Shown here: piece after piece, positions 27,026-35,522 of the stretch
Layout of the letters: the number at the start of each line of letters is the position of its first letter
How positions within the stretch are numbered: the stretch's first letter is position 1
DNA from: Desulfoscipio geothermicus
GTDB taxonomy: Bacteria > Bacillota > Desulfotomaculia > Desulfotomaculales > Desulfallaceae
Length of the DNA: 64,000 nt
Assembly (NCBI GenBank): GCA_016841645.1
Contig: JAENYS010000010.1
Location: 1 to 64,000, forward strand
Direction of reading: 5' to 3'
Translations under genes and position numbers: made by a program
Notes under the pieces: generated by a model
What the model was told of the DNA's origin: nothing
Databases searched by the model: none
Seen by the model: only the letters and a program-made list of their open reading frames with translations

Positions 27026-27565
27026 TTGGATATTATTTTATTTGTACTGCGCACCGCTTTTATGGTATTAATATACGTATTTATATGCATAGTATTAATT
27101 TATTTAGTTAAGGATTTACATAACACGGCAAAACACCGAACAGAAACGCCTGCTACAATTACAGAGGGTTTGGGTTACCGGGTACTAACTTCGGCTTCCA
27201 CTGAAAAAAGTGGTCCGGGATTGTTACGCATTGAATCCGCACCCGAAAAATACGCTATGGAAGGTGCGGAGTTTACTCTGGACAGTGAGTTGAATTTAGG
27301 TCGTGGGCCTCAGAATGAAGTTATCTTGCCCGACCGGTTTGCTTCAAACAACCATGCCCGGCTTTATAATCAGGACGGGCAGTACTGGTTGGAAGATTTA
27401 GGAAGCAAGAACGGTACTTATTTAAATGGCAAGCCCCTTGCCGAAACCACGGTACTGGCCAATGGTGATCTAATTAGAATAGGCGAGATTATATTCAAGT
27501 TTGTGAGGTGGGGTTATGAAGTGGAGTCAGATCACCGAGTGCGGACCGGTGCGCCGGCGGAATGA
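27026..27565 (+). CDS. FhaB-like membrane-anchored FHA protein
   Basis: One N-terminal membrane helix (about residues 4-28, LFVLRTAFMVLIYVFICIVL) is followed by a polar linker and one FHA domain (about 85-165) with LGRGPQNEVILP, SNNHARLY and SKNGTYLNG. It resembles actinobacterial FhaB/FipA, which binds phosphorylated partners at the division site. TTG 27026 lies four bases after the fhaA stop. Its 3' end overlaps the phosphatase gene by about 50 bases in another frame, indicating tight coupling. Confidence 0.87.
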   Translation: MDIILFVLRTAFMVLIYVFICIVLIYLVKDLHNTAKHRTETPATITEGLGYRVLTSASTEKSGPGLLRIESAPEKYAMEGAEFTLDSELNLGRGPQNEVILPDRFASNNHARLYNQDGQYWLEDLGSKNGTYLNGKPLAETTVLANGDLIRIGEIIFKFVRWGYEVESDHRVRTGAPAE

Positions 27566-28232
27566 AGATTGGCTCAGTGTTTGTCCTGATTTAGGCTTGT
27601 TTGCTGTTGCGGACGGTATGGGCGGACACCAGGCCGGGGATGTGGCTAGCAGGATGGCCCTCGGGGTACTGGAGCAGTATCTTAGACAACACAAGTACAA
27701 TACTGTGTCCGGCCGGGACAGGTTGGCCAGGGGGATACAGCAAGCCAATGATGCAGTATACCTGGCTGCCCGGAAAAATATCCGGCAGCAGGGGATGGGC
27801 ACCACAATAACCGTCTGTTTGGTGGAAGGTTATAAAGTTACAGTGGCCAATGTAGGTGATAGCAGGGCGTTATTACTTCGGGAAGGTAAAATTAATAAAT
27901 TAACTGTTGACCACTCGCTTGTGCAAGAGTTGGTTGACGGGGGGGGCATATCCGAAAAGGAGGCTATGCAGCATCCTCGGCGCAATGTTTTAACCAGGGC
28001 GCTTGGTATAGGTTCCCGGTTGGATGTGGATATTTATGAGTATGACATTGCCCAGGGTGACCGGCTGCTTATTTGCACCGATGGATTAACCGGTTTTGTG
28101 CCGGAGATGCGTATTGGCGATTTAGTGATGCTGTCTCCCAATCCGCAAGAAGTTGTGCATATGCTGCTGGACGAAGCTATTGCTTATGGTAGTAACGATA
28201 ATATAACCATCATTTTTCTGGCGGTGGATTAA
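27516..28232 (+). CDS. prpC: PP2C-family Ser/Thr protein phosphatase (PrpC/Stp)
   Basis: Metal-dependent phosphatase that reverses phosphorylation by the kinase encoded downstream. PP2C motifs: RRRNEDW near the start, ADGMGGHQAGDVAS (metal aspartate), TVANVGDSRALLL, DHSLVQELV and the C-terminal LICTDGLTGFV and SNDNITIIFL. ATG 27516 follows TGAGGTGGGG and lies inside the fhaB end. 238 residues is the normal compact size. Confidence 0.95.
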   Translation: MKWSQITECGPVRRRNEDWLSVCPDLGLFAVADGMGGHQAGDVASRMALGVLEQYLRQHKYNTVSGRDRLARGIQQANDAVYLAARKNIRQQGMGTTITVCLVEGYKVTVANVGDSRALLLREGKINKLTVDHSLVQELVDGGGISEKEAMQHPRRNVLTRALGIGSRLDVDIYEYDIAQGDRLLICTDGLTGFVPEMRIGDLVMLSPNPQEVVHMLLDEAIAYGSNDNITIIFLAVD

Positions 28233-28233
28233 T

Positions 28234-29493
28234 TTGCACAAGCGTGGTAAAGAGCGTTTATTGCTGGCGGTGGCTTTCCTTTACACCCTCACTGGGGGAA
28301 TAATTCTATACCTGAAGGAACCCGCCGGTTCGGGCGGCGGCATATGGGCTATGGCCGCAGCGTTGACCATGTTTGCCGGGTTTATCCTGCTCAGTGTGCT
28401 GTGGCAGCGACGGCGGGTAAGTTTTGACCAGTATATAACCCCTTTAATCAGCTTCCTTGCCGGTACCGGGGTAATATTCTTATTTCGCCTTAATCCCGGG
28501 TACGGATACAGGCAGTTGTCCTGGATAGTCATTGGCCTGGTAACTTTATATTTAACTACAACCTTGCTGCGCCGATACAGGGAATTGGCTGATTACAAGT
28601 ATCTGGTGGCTCTGGCCGGTATTTTAGCACTACTTTTGCCCATATTTTTTGGTATAGAATTGGGTGGGGCGAAAAGCTGGCTGGACCTGGGGCTGTTTCA
28701 CTTTCAACCATCTGAATTTGTTAAACTGCTGCTGGTGTTTTTTCTGGGCAGTTATTTAATAGAAAGCCGCATGCTGTTGCAGGCGGGTGAACAGAAGGTC
28801 TATATTTTACCCGGTGTTCAGCAATGGGGGCCGCTTTTAGGTATGTGGCTAACGGCACTGTTAGTGCTGGTGTTTCAAAAGGACTTGGGTACTGCACTAA
28901 TTTATTTTGGTACTTTTCTAGCTATGGTATACATGGCTACGGCGCGGTGGCTCTATATTCTGCTTGGTTCTTTACTGTTTTTGACCGGGGCGGCGGCTGC
29001 ATATATACTGGTAGACCATGTACATACCCGGGTAGCTATTTGGCTGGACCCTTGGGTTACAGCCCAAGACTCGGGTTATCAAATTGTCCAGTCACTGTAT
29101 GCTATAAACAACGGTGGTATTTTTGGGGCTGGGCTGGGAGCCGGATTTCCCGGATTTATTCCGGCGGTGCACACTGACTTTATTTTCGCCGCCATTTGCG
29201 AGGAAATCGGTTTGCTGGGCGGTATCGGCATTATGGTTTTGTATATGCTGCTGATTTACCGCGGTTTTAAAATTGCTCTGGCGGCTCGGGATGAATATGC
29301 CGGATTGATGGCCGCCGGATTTACTACCATTTTGGGCTTGCAAGTATTCATTATCATTGCCGGGGTGACCAAATTATTGCCCATGACAGGTATAACTTTG
29401 CCATTTATAAGTTACGGGGGTAGTTCAATGGTGGCCAATTTTATCTTGGCCGGCATGCTGCTTAATATCTCCGGAGAGGCCGATACGCTATGA
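28234..29493 (+). CDS. FtsW/RodA/SpoVE-family SEDS peptidoglycan polymerase
   Basis: Multi-pass membrane glycosyltransferase that polymerises lipid II together with the class B PBP encoded next. About ten hydrophobic helices are visible. The family motifs include GGAKSWLDLGLFHFQPSEFVKL, YQIVQSLYAINNGGIFGAGLG, TDFIFAAICEEIG and the terminal ITLPFISYGGSSM. TTG 28234 is one base after the prpC stop, and the gene overlaps the PBP gene by four bases (ATGA). Its partner and position match actinobacterial RodA, but sequence alone does not separate RodA from FtsW. Confidence 0.92.
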   Translation: MHKRGKERLLLAVAFLYTLTGGIILYLKEPAGSGGGIWAMAAALTMFAGFILLSVLWQRRRVSFDQYITPLISFLAGTGVIFLFRLNPGYGYRQLSWIVIGLVTLYLTTTLLRRYRELADYKYLVALAGILALLLPIFFGIELGGAKSWLDLGLFHFQPSEFVKLLLVFFLGSYLIESRMLLQAGEQKVYILPGVQQWGPLLGMWLTALLVLVFQKDLGTALIYFGTFLAMVYMATARWLYILLGSLLFLTGAAAAYILVDHVHTRVAIWLDPWVTAQDSGYQIVQSLYAINNGGIFGAGLGAGFPGFIPAVHTDFIFAAICEEIGLLGGIGIMVLYMLLIYRGFKIALAARDEYAGLMAAGFTTILGLQVFIIIAGVTKLLPMTGITLPFISYGGSSMVANFILAGMLLNISGEADTL

Positions 29494-30869
29494 AAGGTAA
29501 TATAAGCAAGCTTGCCTATTTAATACTGGCCGGTTTAGCGGTAATCTGTGTATACTTGGCCTTGATTCCGTACTATATAGACCGTGTGTCCAGTAGTGGC
29601 TCCGCGCCGGCCGACCCGCGCATTGCTGTCCGTGAAAGTCATATCAAGCGGGGGGATATAGTAGACAGGCATGGCACGGTATTAGCCGGCAGTGTGCCGG
29701 TGGAAAACGGTTATGCCAGGGAATATCCACTGGGCAGTGCCGCCGCGCATATTGTTGGTTATAATTCAAGTAAATACGGGGCCGCCGGTATTGAAAAATC
29801 TATGGCCAAGATTTTGCTGGGCCTTGAGGGCCAAAATCAGTTAAATGCTTTGAGCGATCGTATTTTAGGTCACCCTGGTATTGGCAATAATGTTAGCCTG
29901 ACCATTGATGCAGGGCTGCAACAAAAGGTCACCAGCTTGCTGGCCGGCCAAAAAGGGGCCGTGGTAGTGCTGGATCCTTCTACGGGGGAAGTGCTGGCAA
30001 TGGCCAGCTACCCGGATTACGACCCTGCGCAGGTGGCGAATTATATGAACCGTCCCGATTCACCCATGTTGAACCGTGCCACCCAGGGTGCATATCCGCC
30101 TGGTTCGGTATTTAAGATTGTAACCGCAGCAGCTTTGCGAGCCGGTTTACCCGAACGAGTGGGGGATACAATAAACTGTACGGGGCAGATAGAGGTTAGT
30201 GGCTTTACACTTCATGATAACGCGGTGCATGGTAATGTAGACCTTAGGGAAGCTTTTGCGAAATCCTGTAACGTAGCCTTTGCGCGGTACGGGCTGGCTG
30301 TGGGTGCGCAGCAATTTGTCCGGCAGGCTAAAAGCTTTGGCATAGGTAAAAGTTATGATTTTTCACTACCGTTATATATTGGCAATATTACTGTGGCCGA
30401 TAAAATAAACGGGCCGAATCTGGCTTCCAGTGCCATAGGGCAGGGCGAAGTATTGATCAGCCCGCTGCAGGCCGCTTTGTTGGCTGCAGCTGTGGCCAAC
30501 GATGGCGTCATTATGAAGCCTTACATAGTTTCCGGTTACAGTGGTGCGGAAAGTGGCCAAAGCCGCACGCAGCCCCAGGAGTGGCTTAAAGCCATGGATT
30601 CTCTGGTGGCGGCTGCTTTAAACGAAGATATGGTTTTCGTGGTAAGACAAGGCACTGGGAAGGCGGCGGCTTTACCTGGTATTACGGTGGCCGGAAAAAC
30701 CGGTTCCGCGGAAAACCCGCACGGTAGGAGCCATGCCTGGTTTGTCGGCTTTGCTCCGGCCCGGGAACCCCGGGTTGCGGTAGCGGTGCTGTTGGAAAAC
30801 GCCGGATCGGGTGGAGCCGTAGCTGCCCCGCTGGCCCGGGAGGTTATCCGGCAGGCGCTGGATCTATAG
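29490..30869 (+). CDS. pbpA: Class B penicillin-binding protein (PbpA-like transpeptidase)
   Basis: Crosslinks peptidoglycan outside the membrane. It has one N-terminal membrane helix (about 9-28), a short pedestal region (RGDIVDRHGTVLA) and a transpeptidase domain with the three catalytic motifs: SVFK (Ser206, Lys209), SCN in AKSCNVAF, and KTG in VAGKTGSAE. At 459 residues it is short for a class B PBP and resembles mycobacterial PbpA. ATG 29490 overlaps the SEDS gene, consistent with a SEDS-bPBP pair. Confidence 0.93.
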   Translation: MKGNISKLAYLILAGLAVICVYLALIPYYIDRVSSSGSAPADPRIAVRESHIKRGDIVDRHGTVLAGSVPVENGYAREYPLGSAAAHIVGYNSSKYGAAGIEKSMAKILLGLEGQNQLNALSDRILGHPGIGNNVSLTIDAGLQQKVTSLLAGQKGAVVVLDPSTGEVLAMASYPDYDPAQVANYMNRPDSPMLNRATQGAYPPGSVFKIVTAAALRAGLPERVGDTINCTGQIEVSGFTLHDNAVHGNVDLREAFAKSCNVAFARYGLAVGAQQFVRQAKSFGIGKSYDFSLPLYIGNITVADKINGPNLASSAIGQGEVLISPLQAALLAAAVANDGVIMKPYIVSGYSGAESGQSRTQPQEWLKAMDSLVAAALNEDMVFVVRQGTGKAAALPGITVAGKTGSAENPHGRSHAWFVGFAPAREPRVAVAVLLENAGSGGAVAAPLAREVIRQALDL

Positions 30870-30911
30870 CTGATTGCGCAATGAGCCAGATGATTTTCGA
30901 GGAGAATTAAT

Positions 30912-32780
30912 ATGATCGGCAAAATGCTGGGAAACAGGTATGATATACTGCAAAAACTTGGTGGCGGCGGTATGGCCATTGTCTATAAAGGCAGGGATAC
31001 TTTTTTAAATCGTTATGTAACCATTAAGGTTTTACGCCCAGAGTTTACCTCTGACGAAGATTTTATCAAGAGTTTTAAGCGCGAAGCCATGGCCGTGGCC
31101 AGCCTGTCCCATCCCAACATTGTAAATATTCATGATGTGGGGCAGGAGGATAATATTCACTATCTGGTAATGGAGTACATCCAAGGCGACAACCTTAAGA
31201 ACATCATACGTAAAAACGAGCGGCTTACACCCGAGCATGCCGTTCGTATCGCAGTACAGGTTTGTGAAGCACTTGAACATGCTCATGAAAACCATATTGT
31301 GCATCGGGATGTAAAACCGCACAATATTTTAATTGCGGATGACGGGCGGGCTAAACTTACTGATTTCGGTATTGCCATGGAAGCTACCGCGTCGACAATT
31401 ACACGTACGGATACTATTATGGGCTCGGTACATTATTTAAGTCCTGAACAGGCCCGGGGTGAAATACCAACCACTCAATCGGATATTTACGCCGTAGGTA
31501 TTTTGTTATATGAAATGTTGACCGGCAAACAGCCTTATAGCGGTGATAGTCCCATAGCTGTGGCGATAAAACATATTCAGGAAACCCCGCAGCCTGTAGA
31601 TGAAGTTAATAATGCCGTACCTGCGGAGTTAGCCGCAGTAGTTATGCGGGCGATGGAAAAGAAGTCTAAAGACCGGTATAAAAGCGCCGGGGAGATGGCC
31701 CGCTTTTTGGAATTGGCCCTTGAAGACACCGGACAGGCTACGATGGTTATTCCTGTAAATGAAGTTGTGGCCTGGGCTGAGTCCGGTGCAGCCAATAAAA
31801 AAGACAGTGTTAAAACGCCCCGGAAAACTGGTGAATTAACCCGGCGGGTTTGGGTTTTGGTTACGGTAGTTGTAATGTTGGGGTTTCTGACTGGGGGCCT
31901 ATATGGCTTATATAATTTCATGAATGTTGAACCGTTAAAGGTCCCTGAGGTCGTTGGCAAGACCAAAGAACAGGCCACAAAAGATTTGGTAGCGCTGGGG
32001 CTAACGGTTAGTTATAATGAAGACTACGACAAAGAAGAGAAGGGCATAGTCATACGCCAGAGCATTGGACCGGAGGATGCTGCGGTTAAACCGCCCCGGG
32101 AGGTTATTCTTACGATAAGCAAAGGCCCGGAAATGCGTGAAGTGCCTAATTTATATAATGTAACGGAGTACGAAGCAGACTATAGGTTAAACGAGGCCGG
32201 GTTAAAGCTGGCCCGCCCTCCTGTTGAAATATACCACGATCAAGTTGTCAAGGGAAATGTAGTGCTGCAATCCCCCGCCCCCGGCGAGCAGGTGCCTAAA
32301 GGGACGGAGGTAAAGATTTCTATTAGTAAGGGGCCGGAGCCAAAAAAACAAAAAGTTCCCGATTTAACTCGCAATACCCTGGATGAGGCCCGGGCTATCT
32401 TAGCGGATCTAAACTTAGTGCTAAATGAAGATGATATTAAACAAGAATTTGCCCCAGGCTTTTTAGAAGGACAGATTATCAGCCAGACCCCAATTCCCGA
32501 TACAGAAGTGGAAGAAGGATCGGTGGTCAGTGTAGTATTAAACAACGGTCTCGGGCCGATAGAGAGGAAGGCCAAGGTTAAAATATCGGACGAAATACCG
32601 GATGACGGAAAGAACCATATGGTTGAAATAATAGTAGAAGATGCCCAGGGTAGCAAGGTTCAATACGCTAATTCCCATACGGCCGGTGACAAGATAGAAG
32701 AGAATATAACATACTTGGGCAGCGGGGTGGTAAAGGTATATATCGACAAAGAATTGATTTGGGAAGAAAATTTAAAATAG
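30912..32780 (+). CDS. prkC: PASTA-domain Ser/Thr protein kinase (PrkC/Stk1/PknB)
   Basis: Membrane sensor kinase responding to muropeptides or lipid II. The kinase domain (about 1-275) has GGGGMAIVYKG, the ATP lysine in VTIKVLRP, the catalytic HRDVKPHNIL and DFGIAM. One membrane helix lies at about 317-337. Three extracellular PASTA repeats follow (about 345-545), each ending in a SKGPE-like or NNGLGP turn. A further Ig-like C-terminal segment (about 550-622) is as in Bacillus PrkC. ATG 30912 follows GAGGAG. FHA proteins, the PP2C phosphatase and SEDS/PBP enzymes upstream are its likely targets and partners. Confidence 0.95.
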   Translation: MIGKMLGNRYDILQKLGGGGMAIVYKGRDTFLNRYVTIKVLRPEFTSDEDFIKSFKREAMAVASLSHPNIVNIHDVGQEDNIHYLVMEYIQGDNLKNIIRKNERLTPEHAVRIAVQVCEALEHAHENHIVHRDVKPHNILIADDGRAKLTDFGIAMEATASTITRTDTIMGSVHYLSPEQARGEIPTTQSDIYAVGILLYEMLTGKQPYSGDSPIAVAIKHIQETPQPVDEVNNAVPAELAAVVMRAMEKKSKDRYKSAGEMARFLELALEDTGQATMVIPVNEVVAWAESGAANKKDSVKTPRKTGELTRRVWVLVTVVVMLGFLTGGLYGLYNFMNVEPLKVPEVVGKTKEQATKDLVALGLTVSYNEDYDKEEKGIVIRQSIGPEDAAVKPPREVILTISKGPEMREVPNLYNVTEYEADYRLNEAGLKLARPPVEIYHDQVVKGNVVLQSPAPGEQVPKGTEVKISISKGPEPKKQKVPDLTRNTLDEARAILADLNLVLNEDDIKQEFAPGFLEGQIISQTPIPDTEVEEGSVVSVVLNNGLGPIERKAKVKISDEIPDDGKNHMVEIIVEDAQGSKVQYANSHTAGDKIEENITYLGSGVVKVYIDKELIWEENLK

Positions 32781-32790
32781 GAGGGCCTTT

Positions 32791-33669
32791 ATGGACGGAG
32801 TGATAATAAAGGCCTATGGTGGTTTTTATTTCGTATGGACGAGGGACCGGATTTTAAAATGCGCCATTCGAGGTAAGATTCGCCGGCTACGCGGGCAGGT
32901 ACTGGTGGGCGATCAGGTGATTGTGCAACCGGTCAATGACGCAGAGGGTGTTGTGGAGGATATTCTACCCCGCAGCACTGAACTGGCCAGGCCACCGGTG
33001 GCTAATGTTGAGCAATCTGTGATTATCTTTGCTATCAGTAACCCCGAACCCAATCCGGTGCTATTGGATCGTTTTCTGGTTCAGTCCCAGGCCTCAGGCA
33101 TTCCCCCGGTAATTTGCTTTAACAAAAATGATTTAGCGGGGGACGCAGAGCATGTTAAACCGGATATTTTAAAACAATACGAAAAAACAGGACAGCCGGT
33201 GTTTTGGGTTAGCGCCAAAACAGGGGCCCGGCTGGATGGCCTGCGGGAGGCTTTAAAAGGACGGATTAGCGTGCTTGCCGGACCTTCCGGAGTTGGCAAG
33301 TCCAGCCTGTTAAATACATTGCAGCCCGGTTTGGAACTAAAAACCGGAGATATTAGCAGTAAGTTGAAGCGGGGCAAACATACCACCAGACACGTTGAAT
33401 TGATTCCCCTGGCCGGTGGCGGTTTGGTTGCAGATACACCGGGTTTTTCCAGTATGCATTTGCCTTCCATGCACCGGGAGGATTTGGCCGGTTATTTTAA
33501 TGAGTTTGCTAAATTTGAGGATGGGTGCAAGTTTAAAGGCTGTCTTCATAACCGGGAACCAGGTTGCGCTGTGAAAGCTGCTGTGGAACGGGGGGATATA
33601 TCAGCGTTGCGTTACCGGCATTACGTAATTTTTTTGGCGGAAGTTATGGAAGCGGAAAGGAGATATTAA
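32791..33669 (+). CDS. rsgA: Ribosome small-subunit GTPase RsgA (YloQ/CpgA)
   Basis: Circularly permuted GTPase acting in 30S maturation. It has an N-terminal OB fold, then G4 NKND before G1 GPSGVGKSS and G3 DTPG, and a C-terminal zinc finger with Cys, Cys, His and Cys in CKFKGCLHNREPGC. 292 residues. ATG 32791 follows TAGGAGGGCC, 10 bases after prkC. The prkC-rsgA-rpe order is that of Bacillus. Confidence 0.95.
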   Translation: MDGVIIKAYGGFYFVWTRDRILKCAIRGKIRRLRGQVLVGDQVIVQPVNDAEGVVEDILPRSTELARPPVANVEQSVIIFAISNPEPNPVLLDRFLVQSQASGIPPVICFNKNDLAGDAEHVKPDILKQYEKTGQPVFWVSAKTGARLDGLREALKGRISVLAGPSGVGKSSLLNTLQPGLELKTGDISSKLKRGKHTTRHVELIPLAGGGLVADTPGFSSMHLPSMHREDLAGYFNEFAKFEDGCKFKGCLHNREPGCAVKAAVERGDISALRYRHYVIFLAEVMEAERRY

Positions 33670-33670
33670 A

Positions 33671-34333
33671 TTGATTAAGATTGCCCCGTCAATTTTATCG
33701 GCTAATTTTGCGATTCTGGGTGATCAGGTACGGGCCATGGAACAAGCCGGTGCTGACTTTTTACATATTGACGTGATGGACGGGCATTTTGTGCCCAACA
33801 TAACAATTGGCCCCTTGGTGGTTCAGGCGTTGCGGCCGGTATCTAGTTTAGTCCTGGATGTGCATTTAATGATTGAAAATCCCGACCGGTATATTAAAGA
33901 CTTTGCTGGTGCCGGTGCTGATATTATCACCGTCCACGCTGAGACTTGTCCCCACCTGCACCGGACATTGCAAATGATTAGACAGACTGGTAAGAAGGTT
34001 GGCCTGGCTTTTAATCCAGCCACACCGCCTGGTGGACTGGATTATGTTTTGCCCCTTATTGATCTAGTATTAGTGATGACAGTAAACCCTGGTTTTGGCG
34101 GCCAAAGTTTTATTCCACAAATACTGCCGAAAATTGAGCAGATCAGCCGGTATTTAAGCGATAATAAACCTGAGGTGTTGCTGGAGGTGGATGGTGGGGT
34201 TAATATGGAGACTGCCGGCGGTGTAGCTAAAGCAGGTGCTAATGTGCTGGTGGCCGGGTCGGCGGTTTTTGGTGCCGCCGACCCGGTGGTAGCGGTACGG
34301 GCTCTCAGGGAAGCGGCTTGCAATATAATATAA
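33671..34333 (+). CDS. rpe: Ribulose-phosphate 3-epimerase
   Basis: TIM-barrel metalloenzyme interconverting ribulose 5-phosphate and xylulose 5-phosphate. Motifs: APSILSANFA, HIDVMDGHFVPNITIGP, VHLMIENPD, VNPGFGGQSFIP and EVDGGVN. 220 residues is normal. TTG 33671 follows AAAGGAGATA and overlaps nothing, lying 1 base after rsgA; it is the last gene of the prkC cluster. Confidence 0.95.
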   Translation: MIKIAPSILSANFAILGDQVRAMEQAGADFLHIDVMDGHFVPNITIGPLVVQALRPVSSLVLDVHLMIENPDRYIKDFAGAGADIITVHAETCPHLHRTLQMIRQTGKKVGLAFNPATPPGGLDYVLPLIDLVLVMTVNPGFGGQSFIPQILPKIEQISRYLSDNKPEVLLEVDGGVNMETAGGVAKAGANVLVAGSAVFGAADPVVAVRALREAACNII

Positions 34334-34351
34334 AGAAAGGATAGTAAACCA

Positions 34352-35017
34352 ATGCAGGAACGGCAATCACATGTGCACCTGGCCAGATACATTACCATAG
34401 CAGTGGATATCGCCACCCACATTGTTCGTGGGGAATACCGCATAGGTCAGAAGATTTTTGGCCGGTCCACTCTGGCAGGTAAATATAATGTTTCCCCGGA
34501 AACCATTAGGAGGGCGTTAACGTTACTCCAGGAAAGGGGTATCGTTGAGGTCATGCCCGGGATAGGCGTGGTGGTGAAATCAGATGTCGCTGCCCGTGAA
34601 TATCTGGCGGACTATAATCAAAAAAAAGTATTGTTGGATATTCAGGAGCGTTTAACGGAACTGTTAAAGCAAAGAGAAAAGTTGAACACAGAGATAGATC
34701 ATCTGACCAATGAGCTTTTAGATTATACCTTTAAAATGGCCGGGCGGCTGCAAAAGCTGGATGAAGTTACCGTACCCCATAATTCACCTTTGCTGGGCAA
34801 ATCTCTGGCTGAAACGGATTTTAGGGCGCGTACCGGGGCAACAGTACTGTCTATTTACCGTAACGGTCATGAAATGCTTTCCCCGGAAGCCAAAACCACC
34901 CTGCAGGCAGGGGATGTTCTGCTAATGGTGGGCACCCATAACTCAGCCAAAATAGTGTATCAAATGGTCACAGGTGAAGAACTGCCGATGGAAGATTTAC
35001 AGGGAAATGATTCATAA
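34352..35017 (+). CDS. BusR-like transcriptional regulator: GntR helix-turn-helix plus RCK_C (TrkA-C)
   Basis: The N-terminal GntR winged helix (about 10-85, with GRSTLAGKYNVSPETIRRALTLLQERGIV) is followed by a coiled coil (about 95-135, LLDIQERLTELLKQREKLNTE region) and a C-terminal RCK_C domain (about 140-215, LLGKSLAETDFRARTGATVL and LQAGDVLLMVG). This is the architecture of BusR, which binds cyclic di-AMP through RCK_C and represses osmolyte uptake. Ligand and targets here are inference. ATG 34352 follows AAAGGA. It is the closest regulator to the amino acid importer that follows. Confidence 0.85.
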   Translation: MQERQSHVHLARYITIAVDIATHIVRGEYRIGQKIFGRSTLAGKYNVSPETIRRALTLLQERGIVEVMPGIGVVVKSDVAAREYLADYNQKKVLLDIQERLTELLKQREKLNTEIDHLTNELLDYTFKMAGRLQKLDEVTVPHNSPLLGKSLAETDFRARTGATVLSIYRNGHEMLSPEAKTTLQAGDVLLMVGTHNSAKIVYQMVTGEELPMEDLQGNDS

Positions 35018-35155
35018 TAGCTATTGCTGTTTGTCACTTGAAAAAACACAAAATCTAAATCAGGGCGCTACAATTCACATGCATGAACACGAGGCCTTAA
35101 ATAATAAAATGTTCGTGTTTAGAGGGGAACACCAAAATTTTAGTTTCTATTCCGT

Positions 35156-35192
35156 AAGAGCTCCCTTTGCAGAACAAGAGGAGCTCTTTTTC
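35156..35192 (+). terminator. Intrinsic terminator of the BusR-like gene
   Basis: The stem AAGAGCTCC (35156-35164) pairs with GGAGCTCTT (35180-35188) and is followed by five T. Confidence 0.75.
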
Positions 35193-35281
35193 GGATTGTT
35201 ATCCCATTAAATTCTCCCATAAAAGCATGATTTAATTCACAAAATATTTTTTGAGTGAAACTATTATATTCATATTGTGCG

Positions 35282-35310
35282 TTTACAAGTTATTATAAAT
35301 ATAATAAAAT
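35282..35310 (+). promoter_or_regulatory. Probable sigma-A promoter of the amino acid importer
   Basis: TTTACA (35282-35287) and TAAAAT (35305-35310) are separated by 17 bases, each one mismatch from consensus. Transcription would begin near 35317, leaving a leader of about 200 bases before the binding-protein gene. Confidence 0.45.
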
Positions 35311-35322
35311 AACATTAAGTGT

Positions 35323-35358
35323 AAAATAACATAAAAGGTGAAAAGATGTTATTTTTTT
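35323..35358 (+). terminator. Terminator-like hairpin in the importer leader
   Basis: AAAATAACAT (35323-35332) pairs perfectly with ATGTTATTTT (35346-35355), and the T run covers 35352-35358. It sits only a few bases after the proposed transcription start, so it may attenuate the operon or protect the 5' end. Confidence 0.45.
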
Positions 35359-35444
35359 AATTAAACAGGCAACTTATTGATTAACATAAGTTGCAGCCAA
35401 CTTGCATTAAGAATAACAGATGGAGCGTTGGGAGGGGGATAGTA

Positions 35445-35492
35445 TTGCCATTTGTTAACCGTATTGATGTTTTAAATAACTATAACTGCTAA
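35445..35492 (+). other. Possible 15-codon leader peptide
   Basis: TTG 35445 lies six bases after GGAGGGGG (35431-35438) and opens MPFVNRIDVLNNYNC followed by TAA. Four of 15 codons are Asn. The stop is 30 bases before the binding-protein start. No homology is recognised; the strong ribosome site is the main support. Confidence 0.3.
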
Positions 35493-35522
35493 GATTTGTA
35501 AAATAAATAGGGGGTTAATATT

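Larger units (their letters stand above)
35018..35522 (+). other. Intergenic region before the amino acid ABC importer
   Basis: The first third ends in a terminator for the BusR-like gene (35156-35192). The rest is very AT-rich and holds a probable promoter (35282-35310), a terminator-like hairpin (35323-35358), a second hairpin (35369-35394) and a 15-codon ORF with a strong ribosome site (35445-35492). No longer gene is convincing here. Confidence 0.6.

Noticed and set aside
26275-28232. A fused or frameshifted FHA-phosphatase gene
   Set aside because: The overlap of fhaB and prpC is a normal coupled overlap; each has its own start, domains and stop.
34974-35210. 78-codon plus-strand ORF after the BusR-like gene
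   Set aside because: Overlaps the regulator end and runs through its terminator; composition not protein-like and no ribosome site.
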